Source: Neotamlana sedimentorum
GTDB taxonomy: Bacteria > Bacteroidota > Bacteroidia > Flavobacteriales > Flavobacteriaceae
Length of the DNA: 64,000 nt
Reading direction: 5' to 3'
Assembly (NCBI RefSeq): GCF_000943565.1
Contig: NZ_JTDW01000004.1
Location: 310,001-374,000, forward strand
Shown here: positions 26,335 through 35,113 of the stretch, in pieces
Layout: every line of letters begins with the position of its first letter
Position numbering within the stretch: the stretch's first letter is position 1
Made by a program: the position numbers and the translations under genes
The notes under the pieces: model-generated
What the model saw: only the letters and a program-made list of their open reading frames with translations
The model's database searches: none
What the model was told of the DNA's origin: nothing

Positions 26335-28068
26335 ATGATAAAAATTGCAATTGTAGGTTTTGGCCCAAGAGGATTACATGCTTTAGAGCAACTATTATTG
26401 AATTTGAGTAAACATGGCTTTAAAAGGAAATTTGAAATATCAATTTTTGAAGTTAATACAGAGTTAGGAACAAGCTTTGTTTGGAATACACACCAACCAG
26501 ATATAAACTTAGCAAATATTTCTAATAAACATTTAAAAGAGTTAAATGGACGACCAAAAATTGAAATAAATAATATTACAATTCCTAATTTCCCTAATTA
26601 TAACCAATGGAATAAAAATAAAAATACCGAAAATAACATTGCAAACATTGAAACGTTCCCATCTCGTAACTACATTGGAAAATATTTAAGTGAACGTGCA
26701 AATACTTTAATAAGCATCTTAAAAAATGCTAAAATTGTTACTGTAATTAATTCTTGTGTTACAGCTATAAATTTAAATGAAGACAAATTTAATGTAACTA
26801 CCCAAAACACAGACTATTTTAATTTTGATGAAGTTTTATTAACCGTAGGGCATCAACCAACTAAAATTGATGCTGATATTTTAGAGTATGAAACCCAATT
26901 ACCTTCTTCTACTTTTAAATGCTTTTCTGAAACATATCCTATTAAAAATATTATAGATTCTCATGACATAAATGAAAACCATAATGTAGCCATACGTGGG
27001 ATGGGGTTAGCAATGTTAGATGCTATGAGAGCCTTAACCGTAGCAAGAGGTGGTTGTTTTAAAATTGAAGACAACCATACTTTAAAATGTAACTTTTCTA
27101 CGTCGTATAAAGTACCCCAAAAAATAGTTTTATATTCACTTGATGGTTTAATAATGGCTCCAAAGCCACTAAATGAAACTATTGATAAATTATTTGAAAT
27201 AAATGAAAAGCAAGCAGACTATTTTAAAAACAAAACACAAGCTGCCGCAAATGGATCTTTATCTGTAAACGATAATTATTTTTTAAAGCAAATAATTGCT
27301 GATATTGCAACTGAAGTATATTTAAAAATAGAAAATCGTTATGCTCCTGAAATAAATGATACAGATACTATTAAAACGTGTATTATTCATTGGTTAGATA
27401 ATCAAAAATATAACCATGAATTGATTGAAAGCACAGATAATAAGCCAGAATTAATTATTTCGAATTTTGTTGAAATGGCTTGTAATCGGCATGCTGTGTC
27501 TTTAGATTATTGTGTTGGACAAGTTTGGAAACATTGCCAACCAATTTTGTATAAAACATTTTCGCATGCCAAAATATCGGAAGAAGTAATAGCTTCGGTT
27601 ATTTTATTAGATGAAACATTAAAGCGATATTCCTACGGGCCGCCAGTACAAAGTATGCAACAACTTTTAGCTTTGCATAAAAGTAATATTGTGTCGTTTC
27701 AATTCTGTGATAATCCTAAAATATCAACAGAAAAAAATGAGCTTATTTTCACAAAACAAGTAGATTCTACAACCGTTAATGTTTTAATAAATAGTGTTTT
27801 AAGTAGCCCAAAAATTAACGAAGTTACCACCTTAGTTATAAAAAACTTATTAAGAAACGATTTAATACAACCTATACACTCTAAATTAGGAATTCACACA
27901 AATAAAGATGGTACTGTAATATCTAAAAACACATCTAAACCAATTAATATATCTGTTTTAGGAAGACTTGCCAAAGGCAGTGTTGTTGGCGTTGATGCAA
28001 TTTTAGAATGTTTTGGCTCCAGAATTAACGATTGGGCAATTGGTGTTATAAAACGAATCTCAAATTAA
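26335..28068 (+). CDS. FAD/NAD(P)-binding protein (NAD_binding_9 family)
   Basis: This 577-residue protein opens with a Rossmann dinucleotide motif, IAIVGFGPRGLHALEQL. LANISNKHL, YIGKYLSERA and LLTVGHQPT follow, as in the large flavin-dependent FAD/NAD(P)-binding proteins of Pfam NAD_binding_9 (HpyO-like). A second dinucleotide-type motif is IRGMGLAMLDAMRAL. The biological substrate is not known. It follows the HExxH gene by 10 bp, and its stop codon overlaps the stop of the convergent GH3 gene. Confidence 0.8.
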   Translation: MIKIAIVGFGPRGLHALEQLLLNLSKHGFKRKFEISIFEVNTELGTSFVWNTHQPDINLANISNKHLKELNGRPKIEINNITIPNFPNYNQWNKNKNTENNIANIETFPSRNYIGKYLSERANTLISILKNAKIVTVINSCVTAINLNEDKFNVTTQNTDYFNFDEVLLTVGHQPTKIDADILEYETQLPSSTFKCFSETYPIKNIIDSHDINENHNVAIRGMGLAMLDAMRALTVARGGCFKIEDNHTLKCNFSTSYKVPQKIVLYSLDGLIMAPKPLNETIDKLFEINEKQADYFKNKTQAAANGSLSVNDNYFLKQIIADIATEVYLKIENRYAPEINDTDTIKTCIIHWLDNQKYNHELIESTDNKPELIISNFVEMACNRHAVSLDYCVGQVWKHCQPILYKTFSHAKISEEVIASVILLDETLKRYSYGPPVQSMQQLLALHKSNIVSFQFCDNPKISTEKNELIFTKQVDSTTVNVLINSVLSSPKINEVTTLVIKNLLRNDLIQPIHSKLGIHTNKDGTVISKNTSKPINISVLGRLAKGSVVGVDAILECFGSRINDWAIGVIKRISN

Positions 28069-29591
28069 TTTTTATTAATAAAATTTTCCCAAGTTTCAAA
28101 TTTATCTTCACCCATTACGCGTTCCATTTTTATTTGGCCACCTTTCTTCTTGTTTTCGGCATTCCACTCATGAAACATTTCAGGATTTATAATTTTTACT
28201 TTAACACCATGTAATGCTTTACTTCTGGCTACTTTGTAGTTTTTATTAGCTTCTTTTAGTAAATTATCTAAAGCTTCAGCCACTTCATCTTCATTTAAAT
28301 TTTGATTATCTGCTCCTATGTACCAAAAATGATAAAATTCGTCATCTTCTCCCCTTTTGGCACAAATAGTATATTCTGTAATTTGGGTATCAAATCTTTC
28401 TTCTAAGCCCTTCATTGCATCATCCATTTTATTAACTGAGAGTTGAGACCCAACAGTGTTTAAAAAGAATTTTGTTCTACCAGTAATTTTAATTTCTGCA
28501 CGCTCAACATCAGTAAATTCAATTGTATCACCAATTAAATAGCGCCATGCACCACTAACAGTACTAATTATTAAAACATAATCTTGATTTAATTCTACAT
28601 CGCTTAAAGTAACCACTGGCGCATCTTGAGATAAAGAACCGTCTGGATTTATATATTCTGGTTTAAACGGCACAAACTCAAAGTAAATACCTTGTTCTGT
28701 ATTTAATTGCATCGCATCGGTTTCTGGACGCACTTGTGTAGCCATATAACCTTCGGAAGCTAAGTAAGTATCTATAACCGTAACAGGTTTTCCCATTAAG
28801 GCATGAAAACTTTTTTCGTAAGGCCCAAAAGCAACGCCACCAGAAGTATAAACGGTTAGATTAGGCCAGATTTCGTGAATGTTATCTAAGTTATGATAAT
28901 CTATTACTTTTTGAAGCATTAACTCAATCCAAGACGGGATACCACTTAACGCGCCAATATCCCAATCTTTAGCACGTTCTGCTATACGCTGAACGCGATC
29001 ATCCCAATCGTCAATTTTGGCAATATTTTCTCCTGGTTTGTAGTAACCTTTAAACCAAAACGGAATGTTACTTGCGCTTATTCCGCTAATTTCACCTTCA
29101 AGAAATTCATTGTTCTCTTCTAAATCGGTGGAGCTACCAAGCATCATAATTTCTTTTTCAAAAAAATCTGCAGGAAAATCGAAGTTATTTAATGATAATA
29201 CTTGTTTTATTCCTGAACTTCTAATGGCATCAACCATGTCGTCAGTTACAGGAATACGCTTACTTGTTTTCCCTGTGGTACCAGAACTTAAGGCAAAATA
29301 TGATAACTCTCCAGGCCAAGTTACATCAGTTTCGCCTTCATGTAATTTATGCCACCATGCATCGTTAATTTGGTCATAATCGAAATAAGGAACAGCATCA
29401 GCGAAAGCTTTTTCTATATTATCAGCATTTAAAATTGCTTCAAAATTATAGTATTTACCAAACTGCGTGTCTTTCGCTTTATTTAATAATTTTTTTAATT
29501 CGTTATGTTGTGTTTCAACATGATTTACTTCTGAAGAAAAAACGCCTTGTAAATCGATTATACCTTTAATTATACTACCTAATATTGCCAT
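28065..29591 (-). CDS. GH3 auxin-responsive-promoter family protein (acyl-adenylate/amide ligase-like)
   Basis: This 508-residue protein has GH3/ANL-superfamily motifs: the phosphate loop ALSSGTTGKTSKRIPVT, a later YLASEGYMATQ nucleotide-binding region and YRYLIGDT-like WRYLIGDTIEFTD. Plant GH3 proteins conjugate carboxylic acids to amino acids through acyl-adenylates. Bacterial members are widespread in Bacteroidota but poorly characterised, so the substrate here is unknown. There is no signal peptide; it is cytoplasmic. Confidence 0.9.
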   Translation of the reverse strand: MAILGSIIKGIIDLQGVFSSEVNHVETQHNELKKLLNKAKDTQFGKYYNFEAILNADNIEKAFADAVPYFDYDQINDAWWHKLHEGETDVTWPGELSYFALSSGTTGKTSKRIPVTDDMVDAIRSSGIKQVLSLNNFDFPADFFEKEIMMLGSSTDLEENNEFLEGEISGISASNIPFWFKGYYKPGENIAKIDDWDDRVQRIAERAKDWDIGALSGIPSWIELMLQKVIDYHNLDNIHEIWPNLTVYTSGGVAFGPYEKSFHALMGKPVTVIDTYLASEGYMATQVRPETDAMQLNTEQGIYFEFVPFKPEYINPDGSLSQDAPVVTLSDVELNQDYVLIISTVSGAWRYLIGDTIEFTDVERAEIKITGRTKFFLNTVGSQLSVNKMDDAMKGLEERFDTQITEYTICAKRGEDDEFYHFWYIGADNQNLNEDEVAEALDNLLKEANKNYKVARSKALHGVKVKIINPEMFHEWNAENKKKGGQIKMERVMGEDKFETWENFINKN

Positions 29592-29659
29592 TTATGTTTT
29601 TTCTTATAATTTACATAAATCGACAATCAACGAGAGTTTAATAAATGTTAAATGTATGC

Positions 29660-29923
29660 TTATTTTTTGTTAAACACATAGGTATAAATCCACATTAACG
29701 TAAATGTTGGTATAACATCAAAACCTGGTAAAGCCTCTTCAACTACAGAAATTAAACCTGCTATTTTTCCTGGTTTACCTTTGTAAAGCTTCGTCATTAA
29801 CCAACCAGAAACTGGTGCCCAAATAATATCAGAAAATTCGCCAACTCCAGGAATTATAAACGATACATAACCAAGTGCATCTAAAACTAGGCCTATTAAT
29901 AGTTTTTTGTATTTATCTTTCAT
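29660..29923 (-). CDS. Small hypothetical membrane protein
   Basis: This 87-residue protein has two hydrophobic helices (about 8-25 and 70-84) joined by a segment with PGVGEFSDIIWAPVSGW. I do not recognise the family. It lies between folE and the GH3-family gene on the same strand, with 52-bp and 68-bp gaps, and may share a transcript with folE. Confidence 0.65.
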   Translation of the reverse strand: MKDKYKKLLIGLVLDALGYVSFIIPGVGEFSDIIWAPVSGWLMTKLYKGKPGKIAGLISVVEEALPGFDVIPTFTLMWIYTYVFNKK

Positions 29924-29975
29924 TTAATAAAATTTAATAACATACTATAAACAAGAAGTGTACCGTTTTAAACAA

Positions 29976-30563
29976 TTATTTCCCAATGAGTTTTAAAAAT
30001 TCGTTTCGCGTTTCAATTTTTTCGAATTGACCACGAAAACCAGATGTTGTAGTTGTTGAGTTTTGTTTTTGTACTCCACGCATCATCATGCACATATGGG
30101 CTGCCTCAATTACCACAGCAACACCTTGAGGTTGTAAAGTATCGTTAATACAATCTAGAATTTGCTCGGTTAAACGTTCTTGTACTTGTAAACGTCGCGC
30201 AAAAACATCGACAATTCTTGGTAATTTACTAAGCCCAACAATATGGCCATTTGGTATATATGCAATATGTGCTTTTCCAAAAAAAGGTAAAATATGATGC
30301 TCGCATAATGAATATAACTCGATGTCTTTAACAATCACCATTTCGTTATAAGACTCTTTAAACATGGCGCCTTTTAATATTTCTACAGGATCCTGCTCGT
30401 AACCTTGAGTTAGAAACTGCATAGCTTTTGCGGCTCGTTCTGGCGTTTTTAATAGGCCTTCACGTTTGGTGTCTTCTCCTAAATCATCAATAATGTGCTT
30501 GTAACGTGCTTTTACATCGTCGGTTACCTTCATATTGTATTCTTCAAACTTATTATATGGCAT
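29976..30563 (-). CDS. folE: GTP cyclohydrolase I
   Basis: This 195-residue enzyme makes 7,8-dihydroneopterin triphosphate from GTP for folate and pterins. Zinc-site and catalytic motifs are intact: [39 protein letters not shown] and [12 protein letters not shown]. Length matches the type IA enzyme. A -33/-7 pair is visible upstream. Confidence 0.97.
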   Translation of the reverse strand: MPYNKFEEYNMKVTDDVKARYKHIIDDLGEDTKREGLLKTPERAAKAMQFLTQGYEQDPVEILKGAMFKESYNEMVIVKDIELYSLCEHHILPFFGKAHIAYIPNGHIVGLSKLPRIVDVFARRLQVQERLTEQILDCINDTLQPQGVAVVIEAAHMCMMMRGVQKQNSTTTTSGFRGQFEKIETRNEFLKLIGK

Positions 30564-30591
30564 AATTGTAATTTTTTCGACAATAAAAATA

Positions 30592-30622
30592 CAAAATACT
30601 TGTTTGTAAAACTTTAAACAAA
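30592..30622 (-). promoter_or_regulatory. Putative folE promoter
   Basis: On the minus strand a TTTG box is followed after 19 bp by GTATTTTG, close to the Bacteroidota TTTG...TAnnTTTG pattern. The -7 box ends about 28 bp before the ATG. Confidence 0.45.
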
Positions 30623-30658
30623 TTCCTCGTTATTAAAAAAAAGAAAATAAAGGGATTA

Positions 30659-30689
30659 TTGTAGATAAGCACATAAAATAGTAATTTCA
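30659..30689 (+). promoter_or_regulatory. Putative promoter of the LolD-like gene
   Basis: TTG is followed after 20 bp by TAATTTCA, a weak match to TAnnTTTG, ending 19 bp before the ATG. The spacing is good but the -7 box has two mismatches. Confidence 0.35.
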
Positions 30690-30708
30690 CGAATAATTAA
30701 AGTTTATA

Positions 30709-31368
30709 ATGGTCGAGGCAAAAAACATTCATAAATATTATGGCGATTTACACGTATTAAAAGGTGTAAATCTTGAAATAAAAAATGGTGAAATTATTTC
30801 AATCGTTGGTGCGTCAGGGGCCGGTAAAACAACCTTACTTCAAATTTTAAGCACCTTAGATAAAGCCTCAAAGGACATTGATTTTCAGCTTAAAATAAAT
30901 GAACAAATTGTTCATAATTTAAACGATAAAGCTTTAGCAAAATTTAGAAATGAAAACATTGGTTTTATTTTTCAATTTCATCAATTACTACCAGAATTTA
31001 CAGCCCTAGAAAATGTATGTTTACCAGCTTTTATTAAAGGAACCAAAAAACCTGAAGCCGAAAAAAGAGCCAAAGAACTTTTAGATTTTTTAGGATTATC
31101 GCATCGATATAATCACAAACCTAATGAACTTTCTGGCGGAGAACAACAACGCGTTGCTGTTGCAAGAGCTTTAATAAACAATCCTTATTTAATTTTTGCT
31201 GATGAACCTTCTGGAAATTTAGATAGCGAATCGGCCGAAAACCTACATAATTTGTTTTTTAAATTACGTGATGAATTCAGACAAACCTTCGTGATTGTAA
31301 CACATAATGAAGAGTTAGCAAACATGGCAGATAGAAAACTAACCATGGTTGATGGTAAAATAATTTAA
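30709..31368 (+). CDS. LolD-like ABC transporter ATP-binding protein
   Basis: This 219-residue ATPase has Walker [10 protein letters not shown], the signature [15 protein letters not shown], Walker [13 protein letters not shown] and a switch His in VTHNEE. It belongs to the LolD/MacB (o228) group, whose members power lipoprotein release or related envelope export with a FtsX-like permease. No permease gene is adjacent, so its partner must be elsewhere. The lipoprotein-releasing role is inferred from the family. Confidence 0.88.
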   Translation: MVEAKNIHKYYGDLHVLKGVNLEIKNGEIISIVGASGAGKTTLLQILSTLDKASKDIDFQLKINEQIVHNLNDKALAKFRNENIGFIFQFHQLLPEFTALENVCLPAFIKGTKKPEAEKRAKELLDFLGLSHRYNHKPNELSGGEQQRVAVARALINNPYLIFADEPSGNLDSESAENLHNLFFKLRDEFRQTFVIVTHNEELANMADRKLTMVDGKII

Positions 31369-31427
31369 TTTTAATACAATTTTGTTTAATTTTTTACTAT
31401 TTTAGTTAAACACAAACTTAACAGTAA

Positions 31428-32633
31428 ATGCAGCTATTGAAACTTCCTTTAAACGAACCACAGAGACTTTTAGCTGTTAAAAGCTATCATTTACCAAAAA
31501 ACCAAAACGATGTAGACTTTAACAATATTACTGAATTAGCCTGTTCTATTACCAATTTACCCAATGCCTTAATATCGATAGTTGATGAAAAAGAAGTATG
31601 GTTTAAGTCGGCAAAAGGTATGGACATATGTAGTACGGATAGAAGTTTATCCTTTTGCAGTTATGCAGTAGCTAGCGAAAACGACGTTTATATTATTGAA
31701 AATACTAAAAAAGACTCCAATTTTAAAAACCATCCATTTGTAAAAAATAACGAACCTATTATATTTTATGCTGGCGTATGTTTAAAAGATAACAACAACC
31801 ATAAATTAGGTACGCTTTGCGTTATAGACCATAAAGAAAATAAGCTAAATAACGAACAAATTGAGTCGCTAAAAATACTTGCTAAACAAGTTGTAAAACT
31901 TATTGAACTTAACAAGAGCAACACAAAACTTAAACAAACTAAACGTAAACTAATTAAGAAAAATAAAATGCTTAAAGGCTTTGCTTCGCAGGTGGCACAC
32001 GATATGAAAATGCCTTTAGCTAATATGATTTTAACCACCGATATTTTAAAATCGAAATACAAAACTAACATCGACGAGAAAGGTACTGGCTATTTAAACA
32101 ACATTAAAAACGCGTCATTATCGTTAAGCAGCTATATAAACAATCTTCTTAATTATTACGAAAACAGTAGTGTCGACAAAAAAAATGTAAGTTGTTTTTC
32201 TTTCAATCAACTTTTAGAAGAAGTGATTGATATTTTAAATATTAAAGTGAATTGCACTATGAACTTACCAGACAAAGATTTTGATATTGTTACCAATCGT
32301 GCTGCTCTAGAACTTATTCTGCTTAATTTAATTACCAATAGTTTAAAGTACAACAACAAAGCAGAAACCATTATAGATGTTACTTTAAACACCGAAAATG
32401 ACGACTTCAATCTTGTTACTGTAAAAGATAATGGTATTGGAATACCTAAAGAAAAGCAAAAGAAAATATTTAAGCTATTTTCAATCGCCGAAGAGACCGA
32501 TCGTTTTGGGCAAAGAGGTCATGGTATTGGACTTTCAACCGTAAAAAAGTTAGTTACTAAATTAGGTGGAACTATTAGCGTAAAATCTACTGTTGGAGCA
32601 GGTAGTGCTTTTAGTTTTTCAATAAAAAAATAA
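31428..32633 (+). CDS. GAF-domain sensor histidine kinase
   Basis: This 401-residue protein has a GAF sensor domain (about 30-160, with SFCSYA and GTLCVIDHKE) and a short coiled coil. An H-box with His191 (AHDMKMPLANM) and an HATPase domain follow, with N-box LILLNLITNSLKYN, G1 DNGIGIP and G2 GHGIGLSTV. There is no transmembrane segment, so it is probably cytoplasmic. No response regulator is adjacent. The signal is unknown; related GAF kinases bind small ligands or sense light or redox, but nothing here decides. Confidence 0.9.
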   Translation: MQLLKLPLNEPQRLLAVKSYHLPKNQNDVDFNNITELACSITNLPNALISIVDEKEVWFKSAKGMDICSTDRSLSFCSYAVASENDVYIIENTKKDSNFKNHPFVKNNEPIIFYAGVCLKDNNNHKLGTLCVIDHKENKLNNEQIESLKILAKQVVKLIELNKSNTKLKQTKRKLIKKNKMLKGFASQVAHDMKMPLANMILTTDILKSKYKTNIDEKGTGYLNNIKNASLSLSSYINNLLNYYENSSVDKKNVSCFSFNQLLEEVIDILNIKVNCTMNLPDKDFDIVTNRAALELILLNLITNSLKYNNKAETIIDVTLNTENDDFNLVTVKDNGIGIPKEKQKKIFKLFSIAEETDRFGQRGHGIGLSTVKKLVTKLGGTISVKSTVGAGSAFSFSIKK

Positions 32634-32634
32634 A

Positions 32635-32662
32635 GCCAACGAAATCATTATTTTCGTTAGCC
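32635..32662 (+). terminator. Probable terminator after the GAF kinase gene
   Basis: An AACGAAA/TTTCGTT stem extended by two further pairs past a mismatch is followed by TTATTTTATTTG, directly after the stop codon. Confidence 0.6.
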
Positions 32663-32765
32663 TTATTTTATTTGATCTTGTTAAATTATTGAAATTATCC
32701 CGATTTATTAAGGAAAAAACATTTCATTTAAGAAGCTGCTCTTTTATACTTATTGGTTTTAAAAT

Positions 32766-33569
32766 TTAATCTCCAAAAGGATAAGAAACTCCTAAAATGG
32801 TAATTGTAGACTCGGCATAATCAATTTTTATTCCACTAAAAACGCCTAAAGTAACATCAAGGATACCAGATTCTATATTACGCGGTAATAAGGTAAAATG
32901 CAAAGCTTCATCGGTAGTTAGGCTGTAATTTACACCTTTAGAACTTATTCCAGATTGAGAACCTTCAAACAAATATTCGTCGTCCCAAATATTAAGAGGT
33001 GTTGTTTCGCCAGCTATCCAAGTTCTTATCACATTTTCGGTATAATGTATACTTTCGTTTTCTAGATTTGTAATTTTCCCATTAGTAATAGTCACTTCAA
33101 ACTGTAAATTTTCATCATCATTTTCACCTAAATTTTCTGCAACATGTATACCTTCAACTTTATAATCGTTATGATAAAAATTAGTAAATGTTGTGGTATG
33201 AACACTACCTTCAATGCGATACCAATTTGTAGAAATAATCGTAATAATTCCTTTTCTGGTAATACCATCTCGTCCTAAAACACCTTCGCCATAATCAATA
33301 GTAATTGTTTTTGGAAAAGTGCTTAAATCGAAAGGCTCAATGGTTACAATCGCCTCATCTTTTGTATTTGATGATTTAGCTGAAGCTGAAGTTTCGGCAG
33401 TTAAAACATTATCTCCGCTATTATTTCCAACATCTTGAAATACTTTATTAACCGTTACATATTCTGTTAAAGCTTCAACCGCAGCAGTAGAATCAGTCAC
33501 ATTGCTAATACGCTCATTATCACAACTAAATAATACTATTCCTAAAATAAAAAATAAACTTTTATACAT
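32766..33569 (-). CDS. Hypothetical lipoprotein
   Basis: This 267-residue protein has a lipoprotein signal peptide (lipobox VLFSC). The mature part is rich in beta strands and acidic residues, with a Ser/Ala/Thr-rich linker at about 45-72. I do not recognise a catalytic motif. It is likely a periplasmic or surface lipoprotein. Confidence 0.7.
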   Translation of the reverse strand: MYKSLFFILGIVLFSCDNERISNVTDSTAAVEALTEYVTVNKVFQDVGNNSGDNVLTAETSASAKSSNTKDEAIVTIEPFDLSTFPKTITIDYGEGVLGRDGITRKGIITIISTNWYRIEGSVHTTTFTNFYHNDYKVEGIHVAENLGENDDENLQFEVTITNGKITNLENESIHYTENVIRTWIAGETTPLNIWDDEYLFEGSQSGISSKGVNYSLTTDEALHFTLLPRNIESGILDVTLGVFSGIKIDYAESTITILGVSYPFGD

Positions 33570-33777
33570 CTCTTATTGTTTTTTTACGATATGAAAATAA
33601 CGTAAAATGAAAATTATATTGTAGTAAAACAGTAAATAGTTGATTGTTTTTGAATTAACTCGTATTTCATCGGTAATTTTAGGCAGAATTATATTTTTAT
33701 ATAAAAACATTATAGTTACAATCTTACATTTTTTTCGTAAATTACAAGTAGTACCAACTCACTAAAATCACCACATT

Positions 33778-34248
33778 ATGAGACTATTTATTACTGCCGC
33801 ATTAGTTTTTTGTTTGATTTTTTCATGCAAAACCGACTCTAAAAACCAACACATCGACGCGCAAGCCGCAAAAAAACAGCACACCTTAATTGGCGTTTGG
33901 GAAATGGTTGGCTATTACAATTACAGAAACAATAAAATTTTAGATTCGTTTATGAGTAGCGATTCTTATAAGCAAATCAAAATTTACACACCTACAAAGG
34001 TTATGTGGAGTCGCTTAAACAAACTAGATTCTACTGATTATTTTGGTTATGGCGATTACAAAACCACAGACAGCACATTACACGAAAATTTAGTTTTTGG
34101 CTCGAATGTGGTTAATAAATTTATTGATGGCGATCATGGTCATCATTTCTATTTTGAACTTGAATTAGATAAAAATAAGTTTAGCCAAATTGAACTAGAC
34201 GAAAACGGCGACAGAATTTTAGCCGAAAATTATATGCGTATTGAATAA
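33778..34248 (+). CDS. Hypothetical lipocalin-like lipoprotein
   Basis: This 156-residue protein has a lipobox at LIFSC. The mature sequence begins LIGVWEMVGYYNY, reminiscent of lipocalin-like domains (GxW near the N-terminus), and continues with beta strands. The function is unknown. It is in the same direction as the next gene, 41 bp away. Confidence 0.65.
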   Translation: MRLFITAALVFCLIFSCKTDSKNQHIDAQAAKKQHTLIGVWEMVGYYNYRNNKILDSFMSSDSYKQIKIYTPTKVMWSRLNKLDSTDYFGYGDYKTTDSTLHENLVFGSNVVNKFIDGDHGHHFYFELELDKNKFSQIELDENGDRILAENYMRIE

Positions 34249-34289
34249 CTGTTTTATAAACTGTTGTTATTTTTGAATAAAAATTTACA

Positions 34290-35063
34290 TTGAATAACGA
34301 TATCTCTATTTTAGATTTAAAAGATTTTTTAGACGAAAAGGTTGAAACCTACAACAACCCTAAATTTATTGAAAGCGACCCAATACAAATTCCTCACACG
34401 TTCTCTAAAAAGGAAGATATTGAAATTGCTGGTTTTTTAACAGCAACAATTGCTTGGGGTAACCGAAAAAGCATCATCAATAACGCAAAAAAACTAATGG
34501 CTTTGTTAGATAATGCGCCGCACGATTTTGTTATAAACCATAATGAAGCCGATTTAAAAAAACTGGAACCTTTTGTGCATCGTACGTTTAACGGTATCGA
34601 TTGTATAACTTTTATTAGTGCGCTTCAAAATATCTATTTGAACCATAACGGATTAGAGCATTTATTTTACAAATTAAACCAAAACAACCTGCAAATAGCG
34701 ATTTCAAAATTTAAGACTGTTTTCTTTGAGGTTGAACATTTACAACGCACCCAAAAACACATTAGTGATCCGTTAAAAAAATCGGCAGCTAAAAGAATTA
34801 ACATGTATTTGCGCTGGATGATTAGAAAAGATAATGCCGGTGTAGATTTTGGTATTTGGGACAGCCTCTCTCCTAGCGAACTATCCTGCCCGCTCGATGT
34901 ACATTCTGGAAACGTTGCTCGTAAATTGGGCTTGCTAAGCAGAAAACAAAACGATGCTAAAGCACTTAACGAATTGGATGTGAATTTAAGAATACTCGAT
35001 AAAAACGATCCTGTTAAATACGATTTTGCCTTATTCGGCTTAGGAGTTTTTGAAAAATTCTAA
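34290..35063 (+). CDS. TIGR02757 family protein (DUF2400)
   Basis: This 257-residue cytoplasmic protein contains the family patterns GFLTATIAWGNRKSIINNAKK, RTFNGIDCI.FI, KRINMYLRWMIRKD..VDFGIW and PLDVHSGNVARKLGLL. The family is conserved in Bacteroidota and some other phyla, but its function is unknown; it may be a DNA-glycosylase-like fold. The start is TTG at 34290, because there is no in-frame ATG close by. A strong palindromic terminator overlaps its stop codon. Confidence 0.88.
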   Translation: MNNDISILDLKDFLDEKVETYNNPKFIESDPIQIPHTFSKKEDIEIAGFLTATIAWGNRKSIINNAKKLMALLDNAPHDFVINHNEADLKKLEPFVHRTFNGIDCITFISALQNIYLNHNGLEHLFYKLNQNNLQIAISKFKTVFFEVEHLQRTQKHISDPLKKSAAKRINMYLRWMIRKDNAGVDFGIWDSLSPSELSCPLDVHSGNVARKLGLLSRKQNDAKALNELDVNLRILDKNDPVKYDFALFGLGVFEKF

Positions 35064-35097
35064 TAAAAAAGACTGGTAAAACCAGTCTTTTTTATTA
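35061..35097. terminator. Bidirectional palindromic terminator
   Basis: A perfect 17-bp inverted repeat (taataaaaaagactggt and its complement) with an AAA loop has A-runs on one side and T-runs on the other. It can therefore terminate both the TIGR02757 gene and the convergent M61 peptidase gene. The stem begins at the stop codon of the first gene. Confidence 0.92.
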
Positions 35098-35113
35098 GAA
35101 TTTTTAAAAGAAA

